From assembly GCF_009932435.1 (NCBI RefSeq), contig NZ_BJOU01000017.1, positions 62,001 to 126,000 on the forward strand: a stretch of DNA of 64,000 nucleotides. The letters are read 5' to 3'. Origin of the DNA: Gordonia crocea (GTDB lineage: Bacteria; Actinomycetota; Actinomycetes; Mycobacteriales; Mycobacteriaceae). Positions 51,727 through 60,672 of this stretch are shown here, piece after piece (the first letter of the stretch is position 1; the number at the start of each line of letters is the position of its first letter). The notes beneath the pieces were generated by a model. That model saw only the letters and a program-made list of their open reading frames with translations. It ran no database searches and was not told the origin of the DNA. Made by a program: the position numbers and the translations under genes.

Positions 51727-52386
51727 TCACGCCCGCGGGTCACTATATCCGCCGTCGGCCAACCCGGCCTCGACCTCGAACCGGTTCGGCCGGCCCGTCG
51801 CCGCGGCGACCATCTCGGCGCGCAGATATGCCACGGGGAACCGCGTCGGCCCCATCCGGGCCCACTGTCGGGCATGGATCTCCTCGTGGCACAGCAGCCG
51901 GTCCAACGGCAGAACGCCGGGACGGACGCGGGTCCCGTACTCGTAGACCGCGACGCCACCGCGGATGGCCAGCCGCAGCACCGCCGCGGGGTCGGCCCGG
52001 CGCCCGGCATTGAGCAGGAAGACATCGCCCCACGTCGTGCCGCCGCGGTGGCTGCCGAGCCGTGCCGCAGCGTTGCCCCCGGCCGCGATCAGCATTCCGT
52101 TGGGCGTGGTCGCCATCCGTACTCCGTTGGCCTCGGCGAGCCGGCGGAACCGGCCGTAGGACCACCGGTTGGCCTCCTGCCGGGCGGCGATGCGCCGCTC
52201 GTCGTCGGCATCCGGCCCAGCGTTGACCACGCGGGTCGCCCGGACCGCGCGCCGCACATCGTCGTCGCCCATTCCGCGGGGGACGAGATAGTACGACCGG
52301 CCGTCGGGGTCGAGGAACCTCGACAGGCCGCCGAGGGGGTCAGGCGCGTCCGTGGCGGCGCTCGTAGTCGAGGTGCTCGGCGGCAT
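51727..52386 (-). CDS. Hypothetical protein with a His-Glu-x2-His motif
   Basis: The 219-residue basic protein has LLCHEEIHARQWARMG near residue 170, a His-Glu-x2-His zincin-like motif followed by RQW, as in eCIS/DUF4157-type putative metalloproteases. The remaining sequence gives no family. The chosen ATG (52386) overlaps the DUF5313 gene by 47 bases; a later in-frame ATG at 52272 (MGDDDV) is possible, so the start is uncertain. Whether it is an active protease is unknown. Confidence 0.6.
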   Translation of the reverse strand: MPPSTSTTSAATDAPDPLGGLSRFLDPDGRSYYLVPRGMGDDDVRRAVRATRVVNAGPDADDERRIAARQEANRWSYGRFRRLAEANGVRMATTPNGMLIAAGGNAAARLGSHRGGTTWGDVFLLNAGRRADPAAVLRLAIRGGVAVYEYGTRVRPGVLPLDRLLCHEEIHARQWARMGPTRFPVAYLRAEMVAAATGRPNRFEVEAGLADGGYSDPRA

Positions 52387-52750
52387 ACTTCTTGCGCACG
52401 GCCTCGTCGGCCAGCGCTTCGTCGAAGCCGTGGCGTCGCAGGGTGGCCCGGCGGTAGTACTTGTCGAAGACGAACGTGAAGTACAGCGCGCCCAGCAGGA
52501 TCGGCAGCGTGACGCTGACGGCCGTACCCCAGCCGACGCTGTTGTGGGTCAGCAGAAACGGCGAGAGGATCAGCACGACGGGGAACATGTAGCGCAGGAC
52601 CACGCGGCGCGTCGCACCCGGGCCGGCGTTGTCCTCGCGGACCCAGTTCCGGTACTTCTCCGGCAACGGGCGCTTGCCATAGGTCCGACGCCCGTAGGCG
52701 TAAGGGATGAACTCCCAGAAGCTCGGCCGCGGTCGTTCCTTGTTGCTCAC
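52340..52750 (-). CDS. DUF5313-family membrane protein
   Basis: The 136-residue protein starts at GTG 52750 (MSNKERPRPSFWEFIPYAYGRRTYGKRPLPEKYRNWVREDNAGPGATRR), the mycobacterial/Gordonia DUF5313 signature. Two hydrophobic helices follow (about residues 53-68 and 76-93) and a charged tail. Its end overlaps the start of the His-Glu-x2-His gene. The family has no assigned function. Confidence 0.78.
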   Translation of the reverse strand: MSNKERPRPSFWEFIPYAYGRRTYGKRPLPEKYRNWVREDNAGPGATRRVVLRYMFPVVLILSPFLLTHNSVGWGTAVSVTLPILLGALYFTFVFDKYYRRATLRRHGFDEALADEAVRKKYAAEHLDYERRHGRA

Positions 52751-52773
52751 GGCATCCAGTCTAGGCTCACCCC

Positions 52774-54270
52774 ATGGCACCCGATGCGCGCGACCCAGTC
52801 GTGCACGACCCAATTGCCCTGTTGGCCGAGACGGGCGCCACCGGAGCCGATGCGACAACCATCGTCACCCACGGCGCGGTGATCGTCCTCGACGGCGACC
52901 GGGCCTGGAAACTGAAGCGGCCGGTGGCCTACCGGTACATGGATTTCTCCACCGCCGATCGGCGCCGCCACGCCCTGCAGGAAGAGTTGCGCCTCAACCG
53001 CCGCACCGCGCCGCACCTGTACCGGGCCGTGCACGCGATCACCCGCGGCGCGGATGGCACCGCGATCCTGGACGGCCCCGGCGAGCCGGTGGATTGGGTT
53101 TTGGAGATGACCCGCTTCCCCGACGACGCCTTGCTGGCCCGCCACGCCGACCGCGGTCGGCTCGACGACTCGCTGATGACCGCACTGGCCGGACAAATAG
53201 TGTCGCTGCACCACGACGCCGAGGTGTCGGCCGACACCGCCGGCGCGGCCCGACTGCTCGACGTCGTGGTCGGGAACCGGGAGAGCATGGCCCGCTATCC
53301 CGAGATCCTCGACCCGGCCCGTGCCGACGAACTCACCGACCGGTTGACCACGCTCATCGAGGCCCGGTCGGCGCTGCTCGACGAGCGGGCGGCTGCCGGT
53401 CGCGTCCGCCACGGCCACGGCGACCTGCATCTGAACAACATCGCGTTGCTCGACGGGGTGCCGGTCCCGTTCGACTGCCTGGAGTTCGACCCGGAGTACG
53501 CGATTGCCGACGTCCTCTACGACCTCGCGTTCACCCTGATGGACCTGTGGGGACGCGGGATGCGCCACGAGGCCAACGTCCTGGCGAACGCCTACCTGGA
53601 CGACTCCCCCGACGACGAGTCGGGCTTCGGGCTGCTACCGCTGATGGTGGCCGTGCGCGCGACGGTCCGGGCCCACGTGCTCGCGGCCGCCGGCGATGCC
53701 GGCGCGGCCCGCCGGTACCTGGAATTGGCCCTCACCGTCGTCGAACCGGCGCCGCCGCTGCTCGTCGCGATCGGCGGGGGGTCGGGGACCGGGAAGTCGA
53801 CGCTCGCACGCAAACTCGGCGGGGATTGTGGCGCCGCCCCCGGCGCCCGGATCCTGCGTTCGGACGTCTTGCGCAAACGCCTCGCCGGGGTGTCGACGCT
53901 GACGCGGCTGCCGACAACGGCCTACTCGTCGTCCATGAGCGCCCTGGTCTACCGAGAATTGGAGCGGCTGGCCGGCCGCGATCTGGCCGACGGGATGAGC
54001 GTCATCGCCGACGCAGTGTTCGGCACGGCCGACGAGCAGGCCGCCATCCGTGCGCAGGCCCTCGCGGTCGGTGCGCAGTGGCGCGGGATCTGGCTGGCAC
54101 TGCCGCTCGATCAGCGCATCGCCCGCATCGCCGGGCGGGGCCCCGACGCCTCCGACGCGACCGCCGATGTCGCCCGGGCCCAGGACCTGTCGATCGCGCC
54201 ACCCGCAGACGGGTGGACGCACCTCGTCGCCGATGACGATGCCGTACGCGCGGCCACCGCACTGATTTGA
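52774..54270 (+). CDS. Bifunctional aminoglycoside-phosphotransferase-like / P-loop ATPase protein
   Basis: The 498-residue fusion resembles Rv2004c. The N-terminal domain (1-320) has the kinase-like loop RVRHGHGDLHLNNIALLDGVPVPFDCLEFDPEYAIADVLYDLAF (catalytic HGDLHLNN; the downstream Asp ligand is in FDCLEFD). The C-terminal domain has Walker A AIGGGSGTGKSTLARKL near residue 335 and a nucleotide-kinase-like LRSDVLRKRL segment. It is divergent from the DUF5313 gene by 23 bases. It probably phosphorylates a small molecule; the substrate is unknown, and the drug-resistance name is only a family label. Confidence 0.82.
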   Translation: MAPDARDPVVHDPIALLAETGATGADATTIVTHGAVIVLDGDRAWKLKRPVAYRYMDFSTADRRRHALQEELRLNRRTAPHLYRAVHAITRGADGTAILDGPGEPVDWVLEMTRFPDDALLARHADRGRLDDSLMTALAGQIVSLHHDAEVSADTAGAARLLDVVVGNRESMARYPEILDPARADELTDRLTTLIEARSALLDERAAAGRVRHGHGDLHLNNIALLDGVPVPFDCLEFDPEYAIADVLYDLAFTLMDLWGRGMRHEANVLANAYLDDSPDDESGFGLLPLMVAVRATVRAHVLAAAGDAGAARRYLELALTVVEPAPPLLVAIGGGSGTGKSTLARKLGGDCGAAPGARILRSDVLRKRLAGVSTLTRLPTTAYSSSMSALVYRELERLAGRDLADGMSVIADAVFGTADEQAAIRAQALAVGAQWRGIWLALPLDQRIARIAGRGPDASDATADVARAQDLSIAPPADGWTHLVADDDAVRAATALI

Positions 54271-54333
54271 GGGCCGACGTGGGACTACTGCATGAAGGTC
54301 CTCGCGCCCTACCTGGGCTGAGCACCGGCTGCG

Positions 54334-55881
54334 CTAATCGACGCGCGGCTTGACCAACGGGAACAGCACCGTCTCACGGATGCCGAGACCGGTCAGCGCC
54401 ATCAGCAGGCGGTCGATGCCCATCCCCGTGCCGGCCGTCGGGGGCATGGCGTATTCCATGGCGGCGAGGAACTCCTCGTCCAGGACCATGGCCTCGTCGT
54501 CACCGGCCGCGGCGAGGCGGGCCTGGTCGACGAAGCGCTCCCGCTGGATGACCGGATCGACGAGCTCGGAATAGCCGGTGGCCAGTTCGAAACCGCGGAC
54601 GTACAGATCCCACTTCTCCACGACGCCGGGAATGCTGCGGTGCGCCCGGACCAGCGGCGAGGTTTCCACCGGGAAGTCGCGGACGAACACCGGCTGGTCC
54701 AGCGTGGACCCGACGAGGTGCTCCCACAGTTCCTCGACGAGCTTCCCGTGGCCGTACCCCTTGTCCTTGGGGACCTCGAGGCCGACCTCATCGGCGATCG
54801 CCAGCAGTTCCTCGACGGTGGTCCCCTGCCCCGGCGCCTGGGGCACGATCTCCCGACCCAGGGCCTCCGAGAGCGACGGATACATCGACAGCGACGTCCA
54901 CTCGCCGGACAGGTCGTAGGTGCTGCCGTCGGGCATCGTCGGGGTGAGGGTTCCCAGGGCGCGTTCGGCGACGGTCTGGACGAGGCTGCGGATCAGTTCG
55001 GCGGCGTCGTCGTAGGTGCCGTAAGCCTGGTAGGTCTCCAGCATCGCGAATTCGGGGCTGTGGGTGGAGTCGGCGCCCTCGTTGCGGAAGTTGCGGTTGA
55101 CCTCGAAGACCCGGTCGATACCGCCGACGACGCAGCGCTTGAGGAACAGTTCCGGCGCGATGCGCAGGAAGAGGTCCATGTCGAAGGCGTTGGAGTGGGT
55201 GACGAACGGGCGAGCCGCGGCGCCGCCGTGCAACGTCTGCAGCATCGGGGTCTCGACTTCGAGGAAATCTCGGTCGCCCAGGAAGGCGCGCAGCTCGGCC
55301 ATCACCTTGATGCGGGTGCGGGCGATCTCCCGGGCCTCGGGGCGGACGATGAGGTCGACGTAGCGCTGCCGGACGCGGGTCTCCTCGTTGAGGTCCTTGT
55401 GCGCGACGGGCAGCGGGCGCAGCGACTTGGAGGCGAGGCCCCAGTCGTCGGCCATCACCGAAAGCTCACCGGTGCGCGAAGAGATGATCTGGCCGTGCAC
55501 GAAGACGATGTCGCCGAGGTCGACGTCGGCCTTCCAGCGGGCCAGCGATTCCTCGCCGACGCCGTTGAAGCTGACCATGACCTGCAGCTGGGTGCCGTCA
55601 CCTTCCTGCAGCGTGGCGAAGCAGAGCTTGCCCTTGTTGCGCAGGAAGATCACCCGGCCGGCGACTCCGGCGTCGACGCCGGTCTCGGCCCCCGCCTCGA
55701 GGTCGGCGTACTCGTCGCGGATCTGCGCGAGGCTGTGGGTACGCGCAACCTCGACCGGGTAGGCCTCCCGACCCTCCGACAGGATCCGCTCACGCTTCTC
55801 CCGACGGATACGAAGCTGCTCGGGCAGGTCGTTCCCGGCACCATCGGCGTCGGTCGCAGTCGGATTCTTGGCATCACTCAC
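54334..55881 (-). CDS. lysS: Lysyl-tRNA synthetase, class II
   Basis: The 515-residue class II synthetase has an OB-fold anticodon domain ([23 protein letters not shown], residues 75-97) and catalytic motifs [24 protein letters not shown] (motif 2) and [13 protein letters not shown] (motif 3). It charges tRNA-Lys. The start ATG 55881 is followed by an acidic [14 protein letters not shown] tail. The upstream 98 bases hold the 21-bp repeat array at 55921-55980. Confidence 0.95.
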   Translation of the reverse strand: MSDAKNPTATDADGAGNDLPEQLRIRREKRERILSEGREAYPVEVARTHSLAQIRDEYADLEAGAETGVDAGVAGRVIFLRNKGKLCFATLQEGDGTQLQVMVSFNGVGEESLARWKADVDLGDIVFVHGQIISSRTGELSVMADDWGLASKSLRPLPVAHKDLNEETRVRQRYVDLIVRPEAREIARTRIKVMAELRAFLGDRDFLEVETPMLQTLHGGAAARPFVTHSNAFDMDLFLRIAPELFLKRCVVGGIDRVFEVNRNFRNEGADSTHSPEFAMLETYQAYGTYDDAAELIRSLVQTVAERALGTLTPTMPDGSTYDLSGEWTSLSMYPSLSEALGREIVPQAPGQGTTVEELLAIADEVGLEVPKDKGYGHGKLVEELWEHLVGSTLDQPVFVRDFPVETSPLVRAHRSIPGVVEKWDLYVRGFELATGYSELVDPVIQRERFVDQARLAAAGDDEAMVLDEEFLAAMEYAMPPTAGTGMGIDRLLMALTGLGIRETVLFPLVKPRVD

Positions 55882-55920
55882 GGGTCACAACTGTATCGGC
55901 TCGACCCGTTCGACGAGATC

Positions 55921-55980
55921 AAGGGCCCACTCGGCGGGAATGAGGGCCCACTCGGCGGGAATGAGGGCCCAGTCGGCGAT
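55921..55980. repeat. Tandem 21-bp repeat (about three units) upstream of lysS
   Basis: Units AGGGCCCACTCGGCGGGAAT(G) start at 55922 and 55943, followed by a partial unit at 55964 (AGGGCCCAGTCGGCGAT). The core GGGCCC-AGTCGGCG is the reverse complement of the unit at 4680-4784. The array occupies most of the gap between the rhodanese-like gene and lysS and reaches the rhodanese stop codon. Confidence 0.85.
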
Positions 55981-56468
55981 TAGCGCTGGTGATCGGAGAG
56001 CATCGCGAAATCGTCGCCGGACAACCGGCCGTTGAGCTGGTTGCGCCGCAACGCCTCGTGACCGCCGGCGAGGAAGACCGCACCGGTGACCCCGCGCGCC
56101 CGCAGGTGCCAGGCGAGCCACTCGGCGTCGTCGCCGTCGTCGGAGATGAGCAGCCAGCGCGTGTCGGCACCCGCCGCGCGCAGCGACTCGGCGGTGCCCG
56201 GCGTGAGGCGCTCCAACGCGTCGAGCGGGTCGAGGGCCAGCGCGCCGTGGAGCGCACCGGAGGCACTGCGGCTCTCCTGGGTGCGGATGTCGACCGGGCG
56301 CAGGCCGGCCTGCACCGCGGCGTGGAACTGGCGGGCCGGCACCGACAGGCGGGTACCGGCGGCGGGAGCCTCGATGGGGGTGGCCGGCAGCGTGGTGGTG
56401 CCGTCGGCAGCGGGGGTGATCGCCACGGTGGTGACGCGATCGGTGATCAGACGGATAGCGGTGGTCAT
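55980..56468 (-). CDS. Rhodanese-like domain protein lacking the catalytic Cys
   Basis: The 162-residue protein has a rhodanese fold pattern: ARQFHAAVQAGLRPVDIRTQESRSASGALHGALALDPLDALERL and WLLISDDGDDAEWLAWHLRARGVTGAVFLAGGHEALR. Where active rhodaneses have Cys-x4-[RS], this reads SDDGDDAE, so sulfur transfer is unlikely. ATG 56468 has GAAAGG upstream. A short ORF with three consecutive Cys codons lies 25 bases before it, which suggests control by cysteine supply. The 21-bp array follows the stop. Confidence 0.78.
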   Translation of the reverse strand: MTTAIRLITDRVTTVAITPAADGTTTLPATPIEAPAAGTRLSVPARQFHAAVQAGLRPVDIRTQESRSASGALHGALALDPLDALERLTPGTAESLRAAGADTRWLLISDDGDDAEWLAWHLRARGVTGAVFLAGGHEALRRNQLNGRLSGDDFAMLSDHQR

Positions 56469-56493
56469 GACTGACCTTTCAGGGGGGATCGCT

Positions 56494-56595
56494 CTAGCCC
56501 TCTCGGGCGAGCAAAGCGGATGGTCGGGAAGCGGACTCCGGGCCGGCGCCACAGCAACACTCGTTGCTGATGAGGCAGCTCAGCCCTGACAACAC
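56494..56595 (-). CDS. Short poly-cysteine leader ORF upstream of the rhodanese-like gene
   Basis: From GTG 56595, 33 codons encode MLSGLSCLISNECCCGAGPE... and end at TAG 56494, 25 bases before the rhodanese-like gene. TGT-TGC-TGT gives three Cys in a row. CAGCAAC/GTTGCTG (56552-56558 and 56563-56569) forms a 7-bp hairpin over these codons. In mycobacteria, leaderless poly-Cys small ORFs act as cysteine-responsive attenuators of sulfur-gene operons. That role here is inferred. The start and a leaderless promoter were not proven. Confidence 0.55.
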   Translation of the reverse strand: MLSGLSCLISNECCCGAGPESASRPSALLAREG

Positions 56596-56785
56596 TTCCG
56601 ACAACGCTTGATCACGGGGTCCAGTGTGCCATGCCGCCCGCGGCCGCTCAACATTTGGGCCCACCCACGCGCGAAATGCGCCCGATTTCACCAGCGGTTC
56701 ACCCGACTGTACGAGCCCATGGTTAAGGTGGACGGGGCATCGTGCTCTGCACGGCTGTTAAACCGAAACTGAAGGTGGTTTTTTG

Positions 56786-57319
56786 ATGAGTGACACTCTC
56801 AACGTGGGTGACCGTCTCGGCACTGGCCAGTCGCTGACCTCGGCCAATGGCGCTTACAAGCTGACGCTGCAGGATGACGGCAACCTCGTGCTGGACGACG
56901 GCGGGATCGCCGTGTGGTCGACCAAGACCAACGGCAAGGGCGTCGTGCGCGCCACCGTCCAGGAGGATGGCAACTTCGTCTTGTACAACGGCTCCGATGA
57001 GGGCGTCTGGTCGACCAAGACCGAGGGCGCCGGCGCGCGCCTGGTGCTGCAGGACGACCGCAACGTGGTCCTGTACGTCGGCGACGACGGCAAGTGGAGC
57101 TCCAAGACCGTCACCGATACCCCGGTCGTCGCGGCTCCGGTCGTCAACGAGAAGCCGGCCCCGGAGAAGAAGACCTACACCGTCGTGTCGGGTGACACCC
57201 TGTGGGCCATCGCCGAGAAGTTCCTGGGCGACGGCAACCGTTACCCGGAGATCGCCAAGGCCAACGGCATCGCGAACCCGGATCTGATCAACGTGGGCCA
57301 GGTTCTCACCATCCCGTGA
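56786..57319 (+). CDS. Mannose-type (B-lectin) plus LysM protein
   Basis: The 177-residue protein has three B-lectin repeats with QDDGNLVLDDG, QEDGNFVLYNG and QDDRNVVLYVG (the QxDxNxVxY mannose-binding motif; the third has Arg for Gly), each followed by a VWSTKT strand. A Pro-rich linker and a C-terminal LysM domain follow (TYTVVSGDTLWAIAEKFLGDGNRYPEIAKANGIANPDLINVGQVLTIP). No signal peptide is seen, as in the mycobacterial LysM lectin of similar layout. It probably binds mannosylated glycans and peptidoglycan at the surface. ATG 56786 follows GAAGGTGG. A strong terminator follows. Confidence 0.85.
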   Translation: MSDTLNVGDRLGTGQSLTSANGAYKLTLQDDGNLVLDDGGIAVWSTKTNGKGVVRATVQEDGNFVLYNGSDEGVWSTKTEGAGARLVLQDDRNVVLYVGDDGKWSSKTVTDTPVVAAPVVNEKPAPEKKTYTVVSGDTLWAIAEKFLGDGNRYPEIAKANGIANPDLINVGQVLTIP

Positions 57320-57366
57320 GTCCGACCCATCCCGTGAGTCTGGTTCTGCCGACTCGTTAGACGGCG

Positions 57367-57398
57367 ACGAACCCCGTACCGACCGGTGCGGGGTTCGT
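57367..57398 (+). terminator. Intrinsic-type terminator after the lectin gene
   Basis: CGAACCCCG (57368-57376) pairs with CGGGGTTCG (57389-57397). Inner pairs around TACC/GGTG extend the stem to about 13 pairs with a GACC loop, followed by TTGTTAT. It lies between the lectin stop (57319) and the converging coaX stop (57433) and may stop both transcripts. Confidence 0.78.
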
Positions 57399-57432
57399 TG
57401 TTATCCGGGGCCGTTCGCGGCTCTATCCGGGT

Positions 57433-58230
57433 CTATTTGCGCCCGGCCTTCACGCGCTCGTGAACGCGGCGCAGGCCGTCCAGGGTCAGGTGGGAGTGGT
57501 GGTCGGTGATGGTCTCGCACTCGCCGAGCATGAGCGGGGCCGCGTAACCGGTGGCGACCACCCGCACGTCGTCGCCGTCGAAGCCGTCCACCTCGTCGCG
57601 GATGCGGTCGACCAGCCCGTCGACCTGTCCGGCGAATCCGTAGAGGATGCCCGACTGCAGCGCCTCGACGGTGTTCTTCCCGACGACGCTGCGCGGCGGG
57701 CGCAGTTCCACGCGGCGCACGGTCACGGTGTGCTCGGACAGCGCGTCGACGGCCAGGTTCACCCCGGGAGCGATGGCGCCGCCGAGGAACTCCCCCTTGG
57801 CCGAGACGGCGTCGACGACGGTGGCGGTGCCGAAGGCCACCACGATGCAGGGCACCCCGGCGTAGTTGCCGCTGGCGGCGACGGCGTTGGCCACCCGGTC
57901 GGTGCCGACCTCCTTGGGGTTGTCCACCAGCAGCGGCACGCCGGTGCGGACACCGGGTTCCAGCAAGACGTGCGGGCCGGCTCCGAAGTACTTGTCGACC
58001 ATGACCCGCAGTTCGCGCAGCAGCGACGGCACGGTCGAGAGTGCCGCCACCGACACCACCTGGTCCAGATCCGGGCCGAGCAGCCCGCGGATGAGCAGCT
58101 CCAGCTCGTCGGCGGTGAAGTGCGGGTCGGTGTGGATGCGCCAGTCCCGCACCAGGGTGGCGTGGTCGCCCGTGCCGGCGAACACCCCGAGGTGGATGTT
58201 GGTGTTGCCGACGGCGGCGGTGAGCAGCAT
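57433..58230 (-). CDS. coaX: Type III pantothenate kinase CoaX-like, altered DxGNT motif
   Basis: The 265-residue ASKHA-fold protein has GTDRVANAVAA, FGTATVVDAVSAKGEFLGGAIAPG and a full C-terminus. The N-terminal phosphate motif reads LLTAAVGNTN, where the family has LLTxDxGNTN, so the conserved Asp6 is Ala. That Asp supports Mg-phosphate chemistry, so activity may be lost. In M. tuberculosis CoaX is reported inactive and type I CoaA carries the step. Start ATG 58230 overlaps the panD stop (TGATG). Order panC-panD-coaX matches Rv3602c-Rv3600c. Confidence 0.85.
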   Translation of the reverse strand: MLLTAAVGNTNIHLGVFAGTGDHATLVRDWRIHTDPHFTADELELLIRGLLGPDLDQVVSVAALSTVPSLLRELRVMVDKYFGAGPHVLLEPGVRTGVPLLVDNPKEVGTDRVANAVAASGNYAGVPCIVVAFGTATVVDAVSAKGEFLGGAIAPGVNLAVDALSEHTVTVRRVELRPPRSVVGKNTVEALQSGILYGFAGQVDGLVDRIRDEVDGFDGDDVRVVATGYAAPLMLGECETITDHHSHLTLDGLRRVHERVKAGRK

Positions 58231-58676
58231 CAGGCCAACGAGCCGACGAGGCCGTCGGTCGCGTCGGCGCGGTGCCGCGGATCCTTGAGGCCCGAGCCCG
58301 CCGGGACGTCGGCCGGATCGGCGCCCTCGGTGAGGACGCGGTTCTGCTCGTCGACGAAGACGACCGCCGGCGAGTAGTCGGCGAGCTCCTCGGGGCTCAT
58401 CACGCCGTAGGCGATGATGATCACCAGGTCGCCGGGGTGGACCAGGTGCGCGGCGGCGCCGTTGATGCCGATGACGCCGCTGCCGCGCTCGCCGGCGATC
58501 ACATAGGTCTCCAGGCGGTTGCCGTTGTTGATATCGACGATGCAGACCTGCTCGCCCTCGAGCAGGTCGGCGGCGTCGAGCAGGTCGGCGTCGATGGTGA
58601 CCGAACCGACGTAGTGCAGGTCGGCCTGGGTCACGGTGACCCGGTGGATCTTGGACTTCATCATGGTGCGGAACAT
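58230..58676 (-). CDS. panD: Aspartate 1-decarboxylase PanD
   Basis: The 148-residue pyruvoyl-dependent enzyme has the self-cleavage site HYVGSVTID (Gly24-Ser25), [15 protein letters not shown] at the N-terminus and [22 protein letters not shown]. It makes beta-alanine for pantothenate and coenzyme A. The C-terminal tail is about 20 residues longer than the E. coli enzyme. It lies downstream of panC (54-base gap) and overlaps coaX. Confidence 0.95.
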   Translation of the reverse strand: MFRTMMKSKIHRVTVTQADLHYVGSVTIDADLLDAADLLEGEQVCIVDINNGNRLETYVIAGERGSGVIGINGAAAHLVHPGDLVIIIAYGVMSPEELADYSPAVVFVDEQNRVLTEGADPADVPAGSGLKDPRHRADATDGLVGSLA

Positions 58677-58730
58677 GTGAGCTCCTCTGTTGGGAAGGTC
58701 GGGGGCTGGTGGTCGTGTCGGTGGCGGGCG

Positions 58731-59615
58731 CTAGGGGTCTTCGCGGCTGATCCCGATCGCGACGCCGACGTTGTCGATCAACCGCGTCGAACCCAGTCGG
58801 GCGGCGACGAGCAGGCGTCCGTCACCGGTGTCGGGGGGCGGGCCGAGGTCGCGGCCGCGCAGTTCGAGATAGTCGACGACGAGTTCGGGGCACCCGTCGA
58901 GGACGGCCCGGGCCGCGTCCACGACCGCCTGCGGTCCGCGGGGGCCGGCATGCGACCCGGCGGTCAGCGCGGCCGACAGCGTGGTCGCGAGCTCGCGCTG
59001 GTGCTCGTCGAGGTAGCGGTTGCGCGAGGACATCGCCAACCCGTCCGCCTCGCGGACGGTCGGTACGCCGATGATGTCGACGCCCAGGTTCAGGTCGGTG
59101 ACCATCTGCTGGATCAGCACCAGCTGCTGGTAGTCCTTCTCGCCGAAGTAGGCCGCGTTCGGACCGACGATGGACAGCAGCTTGGCCACCACGGTGAGCA
59201 TCCCGGCGAAGTGGGTGGGCCGGGACTGGGCCTCGAGGATCTCCCCGGCCGGGCCGGGCTGCACCGTGGTGCGGCGCCCGCCTGGGTACATCTGCGCATC
59301 GGTGGGCGCGAACACCAGCTCGACCCCGGCGGCGCGCAGCTTGGCGCAGTCCTCGTCGAAAGTCCGCGGGTAGGCGTCGAGGTCCTCGTTTGCGCCGAAC
59401 TGGAGGGGATTGACGTAGATCGACACCACGACGACGGCGTTGCCGGCCTTGCGCGCCTCGCGCACCAGCGTCAGGTGTCCCTCGTGCAGCGCACCCATGG
59501 TGGGCACCAGCACGACGCGGCGCCCGGTGCCGCGCAGGGCGGCGGTGACCCGACTCATCGTCGCGGGGTCGCGGTGGACGGTCAGTTCGCCGGGGGCGAA
59601 AGCAGGATCGGTCAT
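58731..59615 (-). CDS. panC: Pantothenate synthetase PanC
   Basis: The 294-residue enzyme joins pantoate and beta-alanine using ATP. Visible motifs are [19 protein letters not shown] (HIGH-like HEGH), [21 protein letters not shown] and [10 protein letters not shown] (KMSKS-like). It starts at ATG 59615, overlapping the stop of the gene at 59612 (ATGA), so the two are co-translated. Order equals Rv3602c. Confidence 0.95.
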   Translation of the reverse strand: MTDPAFAPGELTVHRDPATMSRVTAALRGTGRRVVLVPTMGALHEGHLTLVREARKAGNAVVVVSIYVNPLQFGANEDLDAYPRTFDEDCAKLRAAGVELVFAPTDAQMYPGGRRTTVQPGPAGEILEAQSRPTHFAGMLTVVAKLLSIVGPNAAYFGEKDYQQLVLIQQMVTDLNLGVDIIGVPTVREADGLAMSSRNRYLDEHQRELATTLSAALTAGSHAGPRGPQAVVDAARAVLDGCPELVVDYLELRGRDLGPPPDTGDGRLLVAARLGSTRLIDNVGVAIGISREDP

Positions 59616-60562
59616 GACGCCTCCCGCAGCAGTCGGGCCAACGCCGTGGACGGCGCGGCATGGGCGGCCGCCCGTCGGGCCTGGGCCAGGTAGGCCTCGG
59701 CAATGGTGGCGTCGGCAGCGGGGGCGGTCGTCCCCCAGTCGCGCAGGGCCCGCAGGTGGGCGGCCACCGCGTCGGCGTCACCCCGGGCCACCGGCCCGGT
59801 GAGCGCCGCCGGGCCGAGGTCGAGGACGTTGCCCAGCGCCGCGGTCACCAACGGGGCGAGCATCTCCTGCGCCGACCGCAGCGGGGGCTGCCCCGCGTCG
59901 GCGCCGGCCCGTTCGATCACCGAGCGCAGCACGGCGACCGCGTCGTTGACCAGTGCGACGAGGTGGTTGGCCCCGTGGGCGAGGGCGGCGTGGTACAGGG
60001 TGCGGTCGGCCTCGTCGATCTGGATCGGCTGGCCGCCGATCTCGTAGACGAGTGAGGCCCCGACGGTCTGACCGATCTCGTCGTCGGCGGTGACGGCGAA
60101 GTAGGCCGAACGCATCCGCTCGGTGTCCTCGGCGCGGCCGACGAAGGTCATTGCCGGGTGGATGGCCAGTCCCAGCGCGCCCTGCGCGGTCAGCGGCGCG
60201 AGGATCGCGGTGCCGTGGGCCCCGGCGACGTGCAGCACCATCGTGCCGGGGCGCACGCGCCCGCCCGCGGCCAGGTCGGCGACCACATCGGCGAGGGTGT
60301 CGTCGGGGACGGCGAGGATGAGCAATTCAGCACGGCCGGCGACGTCGTCGAGGTTGTCGAACACCTCGGAGTCGGGCAGCCGGTCGGCGGCGCGCGCACG
60401 GGAGGATTCCGACCGCGCCACGACGGCGCCGACGACGTGGCCGGCGGATTCGAGGGCTTGGGCCAGGGCGGTACCGACTCGCCCGGCGGAGATGAGGCCC
60501 ACGGCGAGCCGAGCGGGTGCGGGCAATGACCCGCCCACGCCGAGCATCGGTGATTCAGTCAC
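59612..60562 (-). CDS. Rossmann-like/DUF2520 NAD(P)-binding protein (Rv3603c-type)
   Basis: The 316-residue protein has [22 protein letters not shown] (Rossmann) near residue 15, [18 protein letters not shown] and the DUF2520 helical C-terminal half ([34 protein letters not shown]). The fold resembles ketopantoate reductase-like dehydrogenases. Position directly before panC suggests a pantoate-forming or related step, which is not proven. GTG 60562 follows GGAGGA. Confidence 0.85.
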   Translation of the reverse strand: MTESPMLGVGGSLPAPARLAVGLISAGRVGTALAQALESAGHVVGAVVARSESSRARAADRLPDSEVFDNLDDVAGRAELLILAVPDDTLADVVADLAAGGRVRPGTMVLHVAGAHGTAILAPLTAQGALGLAIHPAMTFVGRAEDTERMRSAYFAVTADDEIGQTVGASLVYEIGGQPIQIDEADRTLYHAALAHGANHLVALVNDAVAVLRSVIERAGADAGQPPLRSAQEMLAPLVTAALGNVLDLGPAALTGPVARGDADAVAAHLRALRDWGTTAPAADATIAEAYLAQARRAAAHAAPSTALARLLREAS

Positions 60563-60672
60563 CGCAGATCCTCCAGTGTCGTTCCAGTCCCACCACCAAC
60601 GGCGGGTACCAGACGGTTACCCGATCGAGGATAGTGCGGCGGACACGACGGGGCTATCCGGTGTGACCGGCT

